A DNA stretch of 64,000 nt from Balneolaceae bacterium (lineage in GTDB: Bacteria > Bacteroidota > Rhodothermia > Balneolales > Balneolaceae). The stretch spans positions 372,001 to 436,000 of the forward strand of contig JAXHMK010000004.1 of the NCBI GenBank assembly GCA_034521495.1, in the 5' to 3' direction. The translations under genes and the position numbers were made by a program. Below, in pieces: positions 54,336 through 61,533 of the stretch (positions are counted from its first letter, which is position 1; each line of letters begins with the position of its first letter). The notes under the pieces are model-generated. The model saw only the letters and a list, made by a program, of their open reading frames with translations, ran no database searches and had not been told where the DNA came from.

Positions 54336-55814
54336 ATGCTCACAGGCGAACTACGAAACAAAGTCGATAAAATCTGGGAAACGCTTCTGGACGGCGGGGA
54401 TTTCCAATCCGTTAACGGTCATCGAGCAGCTGACCTACCTGCTGTTCATCAAAGGGCTGGATGACCAGCAACTGCGGGAGGAGAAGAAAGCCGAACGAAC
54501 CGGGGAACCGATTGAAAATCCGACGTTCGGGCCGGACGATGAACACCTCCGCTGGCACAACCTGAAACAACTGGACCCGGAGACTCTGTTTGAACGAATA
54601 CGCGATGAGGTGTTTCCTTTCATCAAAGAGCTGGGCGGGAAGAACGGCAGCACGTTTCGGAAGCATATGGAAGATGCCATGTTCCTGTTTCCGAAGCCGT
54701 CAACCCTGGCGCGGGTGGTGGAGCTGCTGGACCAGATGGAGTTGCGGAACCGCGACACCAAAGGAGATATGTACGAATATATGCTTTCCAAGCTGAGTGT
54801 GGCGGGACAGAACGGGCAGTTCCGAACGCCGCGGCATATCATCAATATGATGGTGGAGCTGATGCAGCCCAAACCGCTGGAGGATGTGGCTGACCTGGCT
54901 TGCGGTACGGCCGGATTTTTGGTGGCTGTTGGTGAGTATATGCGAAACAACCACGCGAAAGCGATGGTGGATGACAAAGCTCGAAAACATTTCCAAACCG
55001 AGATGTTTACCGGCTACGATTTTGACCACTCCATGCTTCGCATCGGGAATATGAATATGGTGATGCACGGTTTTGACGGGGCCACGATTGATTACAAGGA
55101 TTCCCTCTCCAGCGAAAGTGGAGAATTGCGCGAGCAGTTTGATTTAGTCCTTGCCAATCCGCCGTTTAAGGGAAGCCTCGATTATGACAGCGTGGCCAGC
55201 GACCTGCTGCAAACGGTAAAGACCAAGAAAACCGAACTGCTGTTCATTGCGCTGTTTTTGCGGGCGCTGAAAGTGGGCGGACGCGCAGCCGTGGTGGTGC
55301 CGGACGGCGTTCTGTTCGGAAGCTCCAAAGCGCACAGGGAGATCCGGCGCATTTTGGTGGAAGAGCAGCAGCTCAACGCGGTGATCTCCATGCCGAGCGG
55401 TGTGTTTAAACCGTATGCCGGAGTGAGCACGGCGGTGATTATCTTCACCAAAACCAATTCGGGCGGCACGGAAAACGTCTGGTTTTACGATATGAAAGCC
55501 GACGGCTACTCGCTGGATGACAAGCGCGACAAGATTGAGGATAACGACATTCCCGACATCATTGAACGCTACCACAACCTGGTACGAGGAAGCCGAGCCG
55601 CAAGCGAACCGACAAAAGCTTCCTGGTACCCAAAGAGGAGATTGTAAACGAGAAGTACGACCTCTCCATTAACCGCTACAAAGAGATTGAATACGAAGAG
55701 GTGGAGTACGACTCTCCCAAAACCATTATTAACGGAAAAGAGGGTCAGCCGGGACTGCGGCAGCTTGCTGAAGAGCGACTTCGAATTCTGGATGAGTTGG
55801 AGGGGATGGTTTGA
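54336..55814 (+). pseudogene. hsdM: type I restriction-modification methyltransferase subunit, frameshifted
   Basis: N6-adenine DNA methylase. From the ATG at 54,336 (MLTGELRNKVDKIWETLLDG) one extra G in the run 54,396-54,399 shifts the frame; ISNPLTVIEQLTYLLFIKGL continues. Motif I ADLACGTAGFLVAVGEYM and catalytic LVLANPPFKGSLD (Asn-Pro-Pro-Phe) are intact. Extra bases near 55,582 and 55,598 shift it again; [20 protein letters not shown] then runs to 55,814. Repaired length is about 490, the family norm. Three single-base insertions in one gene look more like sequencing error than decay. Confidence 0.85.
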
Positions 55815-55829
55815 GAGAAGTTTCACTAA

Positions 55830-56978
55830 CCTGAAATATGCAGAGAATGGGAAGTCGGTAAAACACCATCACGAAAAGATCGAATACTATTAGATGGCAG
55901 TATACCTTGTAGCTAAATGCAGGCTGATCTGAATAACGGAGTATTGTTACAGAAGCTGAAGACTATATTACTGAAAAAAGACTTAGAGATCTATTCAGCA
56001 AAGTAAATTGCACAGTAAAGGTTACTTTATTGGTTGCAATGTACGGAGCAACTGCTGGAAAAGTAGGTTTGCTATGAATTTGATAGGTTCAATTTGAACC
56101 AGGTCGATCATGCTTTATAAGACCAGACGGAAAGAGTCTGATGTCAAGTATTTATACTATTATCTTTATGTGAAGAATTTCAGAGACTAGTTGATAAGAC
56201 GTGAAGGTAGTGCAGGACAACCAAACGTATAGTCACAACGATTCTAAAAAGTTTAGACAATTCCCCTCCCAGCTCTCGACGAACAAAAAGCCATCGTTGC
56301 GAAGCTGGACCGGGCGCAAGCGGCTAATCGACATCGATAAAGAGATATTGGCCAAATACGACGAACTGATCCAAAGCGTGTTTTTGGAGATGTTTGGGGA
56401 TCCGGTTACGAGTCCGAAGGGTGGGTAAACTTCCATTCAAAAAAATTGCAGAAATTGATAAGGAGTCATTTGATCCTACAGATTTTGAAGGAAGTGTGAA
56501 GTATGTTGGATTAAATAGCATTGTCGAAAATTCAGGTAAAATAATAGATGTAGAAACGATTACAGAAGGTGATGTTAAGAGTAATAAATACAAATTCTCA
56601 CCTGAACATATTTTGTATGGGGAAATTGCGTCCCTATTTGAACAAAGTAGCCTTTCCTGATTTTCATGGAGTATGCAGGTACTGACATTTTGCCCATGCA
56701 AAGCGGAGGAAGGAATTTCAACAAAGACATTTATTGGGTATCTATTAAAAACTAAGGAGTTTGTAAATTATGCTGATAAAAATGCTTCAGGAGCTAATCT
56801 TCCAGAATTAAGTCCTAAAATGATAAAGAGGTTTGAAGCAGTTCGTCCACCATTGGACTTACAGAAGCAGTTTGATGAATTTGTGGGGAGAGTTAATTCA
56901 GAGAAGCAAAGAACAGTGAATTCTTCAAAAAAATCAGAAGCGTTGTTTTTGTCGTTAGTGCAGGAGGCGTTTGGGTAA
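55830..56978 (+). pseudogene. hsdS: type I specificity subunit, multiply frameshifted
   Basis: Names the DNA target for hsdM and hsdR. Recognisable pieces in changing frames: EWEVGKTPSRKDR, VTEAEDYITEKRLRDL, LLVAMYGATAGKVGLL (end of target domain 1), PALDEQKAIVAKLDRAQ (conserved helix region), KEILAKYDELIQSVFLEMFG, FKKIAEIDKESFDPTDFEG (target domain 2), KDIYW and NASGANLPELSPKMIKRFEA to QEAFG and TAA. At least eight one-base breaks; where I can repair them they are extra bases. If real, the system has lost its specificity. Confidence 0.75.
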
Positions 56979-56982
56979 TAAC

Positions 56983-57742
56983 ATGGTATTCGAAAAGCCG
57001 GAAATATTCTACAAAGTTTTTCCCTATAAATACTGGCTCTATAAAGCTGAGGTGCTTTATAAAATGATTGAGGGCGATAGTCTGGAATATCATGATGGAG
57101 ACGGTAACCTTGAAGCTTTAGGTGGGAGTGAAAAGGAGTTTGTGCTGATGTTGAAGTATGAACTTCATTTCACTTATTATCATCAGGCAGAGGCTTTGTT
57201 TGAGCTGATTTTTGCTCTTGAAAATGTTGTGAGTGATAGCAAGTATATCTGGCTTGAAATGAGCCAATATAAGTCCGGGGACATGCGTCGGTTCGCAGAA
57301 AAAATTAAACGGCTTGCAAAAGGGAGCGATGAGTTACGAGGTAAAAATAAACTTGACGGACGGGCGAGATATTTCATTCTATGAATGGCTGATCTTCGAT
57401 ACCTTTGCACCTAAAATTGATAAGAGTGAGGAACAGGTTAAATTATCTACAGAAAAGGCAGATGAGATTATTCAATTTGCTGCCGAAGATCTGGCAGATA
57501 AAAAGGAGTACAATGCATTTAAACATGGAATGAGAATTCTGCATCTTTTTGACAATTTTAGCATAAAGGATAAAGAGAAGAACAAGTTTGATTTTAAGTT
57601 CGATCTGAAAAATAGTTTTACATATGTGAACTACCCAAAAGACAAGCAAAGAAGTGACGGTAAAGCAGGTGATGTTCAGGCTGTAACTGAAGGATACAAT
57701 CCGAAACAGGATCTTTTGAAAATAAAGCTCATCACATACTAA
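56983..57742 (+). pseudogene. hypothetical accessory protein of the hsd locus, frameshifted
   Basis: First frame from ATG 56,983: MVFEKPEIFYKVFPYKYWLY, LKYELHFTYYHQAEALFELI, MRRFAEKIKRLAKG. One extra base near 57,326 moves the frame to AMSYEVKINLTDGRDISFYE, WLIFDTFAPKIDKSEEQVKL and a stop at 57,742. The joined product is about 252 residues, soluble, with no family I know. It starts five bases after hsdS, so it is probably co-expressed with it. It shares no motif with known anti-restriction or methylase partners. Confidence 0.5.
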
Positions 57743-57900
57743 TGAGTGGAATAATCGAGATCAGAAAAATGAGATTTTTTGGAAATGGCAGGTTTATAGA
57801 ATTCGAGGAATTTGACATAATTAAAAAGCTGAATGAGCTAAGACCTCAAACAGAGCATATTACCTACACACTTCATTCAAAATCTGAAAATGATGATTGA
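57742..57900 (+). CDS. small ORF, 52 aa, translationally coupled
   Basis: ATG overlaps the previous stop (TAATG). Sequence starts MSGIIEIRKMRFFGNGRFIE and ends TLHSKSENDD; no known domain. The coupling and codon use similar to its neighbour support a real gene. Confidence 0.4.
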   Translation: MSGIIEIRKMRFFGNGRFIEFEEFDIIKKLNELRPQTEHITYTLHSKSENDD

Positions 57901-57908
57901 TTTGAAGG

Positions 57909-57957
57909 TAAAATCAGAAGTGCTAATTTAGTCATTGTTGCAGGAGGGGTTTAGGTG
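57909..57957 (+). pseudogene. relic of an hsdS 3' end
   Basis: 48 bases align to the hsdS 3' end (56,928-56,975) with about 77% identity. The frame reads KSEVLI-stop-SLLQEGFR beside KSEALFLSLVQEAFG of hsdS. It marks an older end of an hsdS gene, with the two accessory ORFs between. Confidence 0.55.
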
Positions 57958-57987
57958 CGCTATTTCAATTAAAAATTTCAAATTATC

Positions 57988-58632
57988 ATGAGTAGAGCTC
58001 CAAGAACACTTGATCTATCGGATGATGAGGTAAAAGTTGCACAAGAAGTGTTTCAAAAATTTAACCAATCAAACTTAGAAGCGAAAAGATTATTCGATTT
58101 ATTCAAAGAATGGCAGACATTAAAAACTCGATCACTTAAAAGGTTTGTGCTGTCTTTATCCTTTCTATTGACGATTTCATGGTTGATTAATGTTGATATC
58201 ACGGATATAAAACCTTTGGGGATAAACGTTTCAGGGGCGGATGAAACTCTGTTTCTTATTTCGTTGCTTATAATTCACGTGGTAACATTTATTTATTATC
58301 GAGTTCAAAGGTCAATTGATCTAAATGTTAATGAAGCTGAAATAAGTTTATTTGAAGAAGAATTAAGTCAATTTATAGAACTATCGGACTTCATTGACGA
58401 AATCATAAAAGAAGGTAGAGCGAAATCACTTAGAGATTTAATGAATGATGTACATGGTAGTATTAGACTTTCAGGGAGAATGCCAAAAGTACAGGATGTT
58501 TATAACGCAGTTATATTCTTCAAAAATAGACTTAGGCAAGAACAGGCTAAAAAGAAATGGACTGAGAAAATTGAAACTATCTCAATTTACGCTTTGTCAA
58601 TTGCTGACATATCGATCATAATATCATTTTGA
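57988..58632 (+). CDS. hypothetical two-helix membrane protein
   Basis: 214 residues. Membrane helices at about 51-69 (RFVLSLSFLLTISWLINVD) and 88-104 (LFLISLLIIHVVTFIYY). Mostly helical and charged on both sides, with MPKVQDVYNAVIFFKNRLRQ near the end. No family recognised. Lies in the hsd island after the relic. Confidence 0.6.
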   Translation: MSRAPRTLDLSDDEVKVAQEVFQKFNQSNLEAKRLFDLFKEWQTLKTRSLKRFVLSLSFLLTISWLINVDITDIKPLGINVSGADETLFLISLLIIHVVTFIYYRVQRSIDLNVNEAEISLFEEELSQFIELSDFIDEIIKEGRAKSLRDLMNDVHGSIRLSGRMPKVQDVYNAVIFFKNRLRQEQAKKKWTEKIETISIYALSIADISIIISF

Positions 58633-58796
58633 ATAGATGAGTTCACTTAAAGATAAAGAGAGTAGAAGAAAGCGAGGCCAGAGACAAACTCGCCAAGTGT
58701 TCGCCGCGAATGGTGCCAGGGGGAGTTCGGCTGGGCGGGCGGTGAAGGGTATGGCGCTACTTCGTGGCCGGATGCCCGCCCGTTTCCACCATTGCC

Positions 58797-58926
58797 CTGT
58801 CATCTCGACCGAGAGCGCAAGCGGAGTGGAGAGATCTCCCTTTGGAAGGCAATGAGTCTGAACAGGGAGATCTCTCGACTTCGTCCCGCCAGAAAGGCAC
58901 TGTCGGGACTTCGCTCGAGATGACAG
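58797..58926. repeat. 130-bp element with perfect 12-bp terminal inverted repeats
   Basis: Begins CTGTCATCTCGA and ends TCGAGATGACAG. Interior pairs GGAGAGATCTCCC with GGGAGATCTCTC. GC-rich hairpin arms with GCCCGCC on either side (58,732-58,782 and 59,013-59,061) and a second, degraded copy, CTGTCATTCCGAGCGAGC, begins at 59,081. Together they fill 58,633-59,238, which holds no gene. Confidence 0.65.
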
Positions 58927-59238
58927 TGCGTTGCTTTTTCATGGGCGGCGTATCAGGTTTGGTGGCTTGCGGGGTTTTGTGCGACGCCGCCAAGAGAGTA
59001 AATTCCCATTACGGCGGGCGATGGGTAACTTTGATCTGCATTGGAATTTGATGCCCGCCGCTTTTTCCTACACGTTCCCTGTCATTCCGAGCGAGCGGAG
59101 CGAGTCGAATCTCCCTGAAGAAGGCTGTGAATCGAACAAGGAGATCCCTCGATTTCGACCAACAGACAATAGATAGTATGTGTAATACGTGTAAAATTAT
59201 TTTCGTTATATTCAAATAAGCCAAAACAAACTTCTGTT

Positions 59239-59930
59239 ATGACCACTGATTTCGCAGCCATAAAACCACAATTCAGGAAAAGGGATCTATTCCATCCCGG
59301 ACGCCGCGGCTATTTTAAATATGCCGATGGGGTAAAGTCGCGGCGGTGGATAAAAAAATACTGGGAATTGGAATTTTTACAAGACGTTGAAGACGGATAT
59401 ACCTGGGGTGAAAGCCGGGAAAAAGCTTTTTATTTTCTAACGCTTATCGAAATAATAGCCGTCGACTCCTTTCGGGAGATTGGAGTAAGCTTTCCAAAAA
59501 TTAAGTTGGCACACGCTAAACTTTCTGAGACGCTGGAAACCAAATATCCATTTGCCCACGCCGAATTAATGACCGACGGCAAGCGCATTTTCTTCACTGA
59601 ATTGTTAGATACTTCATTATCAGAAGTGGACGAAAAACAACAGTTATCATTTAACAAACTGGTGGCTCCCTACTCCGCAAAAAAATCGACTTCCAGGATA
59701 AATCTCATCTTGCTGAACGCTTCTGGCCGCTGGGCAAAGATCATCAAATCGTGGTCGATCCGCATCACAGCTTTGGTCAGCCGGTTATCAAAGGGACAAA
59801 TACTACAGTTGAAACCATTTACAGTATGCTGAATGCCGGTGAATCACCGGAGTTCATCGCAACGGTGTACGAAATTGATCAAAAAGAAGTAGAAGACGTC
59901 CGTTTGTTTATGAAGCGAATGGCTGCATGA
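59239..59930 (+). pseudogene. DUF433-domain antitoxin with long N-terminal region, frameshifted
   Basis: N-terminal part (59,239 on) reads MTTDFAAIKPQFRKRDLFHP, RRWIKKYWELEFLQDVEDGY, then IEIIAVDSFREIGVSFPKIK, which resembles a MerR-like DNA-binding region. At an A-run near 59,686 the frame shifts; a missing A is the simplest repair. The second frame, IVVDPHHSFGQPVIKGTNTT, VETIYSMLNAGESPEFIATV, YEIDQKEVEDV, is DUF433, the antitoxin half of DUF433/DUF5615 pairs. Ends ATGA over the next start. Repaired length about 230. Confidence 0.7.
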
Positions 59931-60232
59931 AATTCTACTTTGATGAGAATATCACTCCTCAAATTGCAAAAGCCCTGGCTATTCTCCAGGAACCAAGGCC
60001 GGTAAATGTAGAATATTTACTATCAAAGACGCTTTTGGGCCAGGGAACTCCCGATGAAGAGTGGATACCCAAAGTTGCGGAGGAAGATGGCGTTGTGATT
60101 ACTCAGGATTTCAATATCCAACGAACCAGGCATCAAAGAGAACTTTATCGGCAGTATGGCCTTGGTGTTGTTTTCTTAAAACCTCCCAAAAAGAGCCGTT
60201 TTGGTTATTGGGATATTGTTAACAAGCTCTGA
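59927..60232 (+). CDS. DUF5615-type PIN-like toxin
   Basis: 101 residues. MKFYFDENITPQIAKALAIL has the first acidic residues of a PIN-like fold; EDGVVITQDFNIQRTRHQRE holds the next Asp; YGLGVVFLKPPKKSRFGYWD closes. This family pairs with DUF433 antitoxins and is predicted to cleave RNA. It overlaps its antitoxin by four bases. Confidence 0.75.
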   Translation: MKFYFDENITPQIAKALAILQEPRPVNVEYLLSKTLLGQGTPDEEWIPKVAEEDGVVITQDFNIQRTRHQRELYRQYGLGVVFLKPPKKSRFGYWDIVNKL

Positions 60233-60441
60233 AGCTTGGCCGGAGATCAAAAAGATTGCCAAAAGAGAGAAAAAGCCGTTTGCTTACGTTATAAGACCAA
60301 GATCTAAAAGTTGGAAGCATTGTAGGTTATCTGTCGTGTAAAGAAAGTTACATTAATTTGGTATGTCCTTCTTTTATGCAAAGAAATTTGGAATTTTTTT
60401 ACATATACTGTCTGATATGTAAAAATATAAGCTATTTTTTT

Positions 60442-61527
60442 ATGTCAGATGAACCGAAAGAGTGGGAATGGAGTCCGCTTCCACCTGAAATAGAGTTGGA
60501 AACACCCGAGGTGCTCAAGAAAGCCCTGGAAGCTCAGCGGTATTTGTCGGAGCTAAAAGGCATTTCTCAAACCATTCCCAATCAGGGCATTTTGTTAAAC
60601 ACGTTGCCTGTCCGGGAAGCCAAAGATTCCTCTGAAATCGAAAATATTGTTACCACCAGCGATGCTCTTTATAAAGCGGATGTAGAAAAGGAGAAGAAAA
60701 TTGACCAGACTACCAAAGAGGTTCAACGATATGCCTTTGCGCTGCATGAAGGATATAGCCGGGTGTTAAAAGATGGCCTGATTACAATCAAGGATATTCT
60801 TGCCATTCAGGAGCGTTTGGAGGATAACGATGCCGGCCTGCGTTCTCTTCCGGGAACGACGTTAGCCAATCCTTCAACAGGTGAAATTGTATTCAAGCCG
60901 CCACAGCACAAAGACATTATAATCGATGCCCTGAAAAACCTGGAAACCTATATCAATGACGATTCAATATCGAACGTACATCCGCTTATAAAAATGGCGG
61001 TTATTCATTTTCAGTTTGAGAGTATCCATCCATTTTATGATGGAAACGGCAGGACGGGCCGTATCATCAATATGCTGTACCTGGTTCAAAAAAACCTGTT
61101 AAACATTCCTGTTCTCTACCTGAGTCGATATATCGTTCAAACAAAACCGGATTATTATGAGTTATTGCAAAAAGTCCGAACAGATCAGGATTGGGAAAGC
61201 TGGATTTTGTATATGCTTGAAGGGGTGGCCCAAACCTCAAAGGGAACCATCGAGGATATCATCAATATCCGGGAGCAGATGATGCAGGCCAAGCATCAAA
61301 TTCGAAAGCAGTTTTCATTTTACAGCCAGGATCTGATCAACCACATTTTCAGGCATCCCTATACAAAGATCAATCACCTCAAAGAGGATTTAAGGGTCAG
61401 TCGACCAACGGCAACCAAATATTTGGATGAACTCTCAGATGCCGGTTTTTTAGATAAGGTTAAACAAGGAAGAGACAATTATTATATTAACAGTAAGCTA
61501 TTGGTAGTGTTAACGGGGAAAAAGTAG
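60442..61527 (+). CDS. Fic family protein (AMP transferase type, self-inhibited)
   Basis: 361 residues from ATG 60,442 (MSDEPKEWEWSPLPPEIELE); the 28 residues before it are rejected because they hold no conserved segment. The Fic motif HPFYDGNGRTGR (His196) is complete. The N-terminal inhibitory helix has the SxxxEN motif as SSEIEN (63-68), so activity is self-restrained. A C-terminal winged helix (LKEDLRVSRPTATKYLDELS) suggests DNA binding. Such proteins modify target proteins with AMP. It sits 6 bases before hsdR, inside the restriction locus. Confidence 0.9.
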   Translation: MSDEPKEWEWSPLPPEIELETPEVLKKALEAQRYLSELKGISQTIPNQGILLNTLPVREAKDSSEIENIVTTSDALYKADVEKEKKIDQTTKEVQRYAFALHEGYSRVLKDGLITIKDILAIQERLEDNDAGLRSLPGTTLANPSTGEIVFKPPQHKDIIIDALKNLETYINDDSISNVHPLIKMAVIHFQFESIHPFYDGNGRTGRIINMLYLVQKNLLNIPVLYLSRYIVQTKPDYYELLQKVRTDQDWESWILYMLEGVAQTSKGTIEDIINIREQMMQAKHQIRKQFSFYSQDLINHIFRHPYTKINHLKEDLRVSRPTATKYLDELSDAGFLDKVKQGRDNYYINSKLLVVLTGKK

Positions 61528-61533
61528 AGACGC

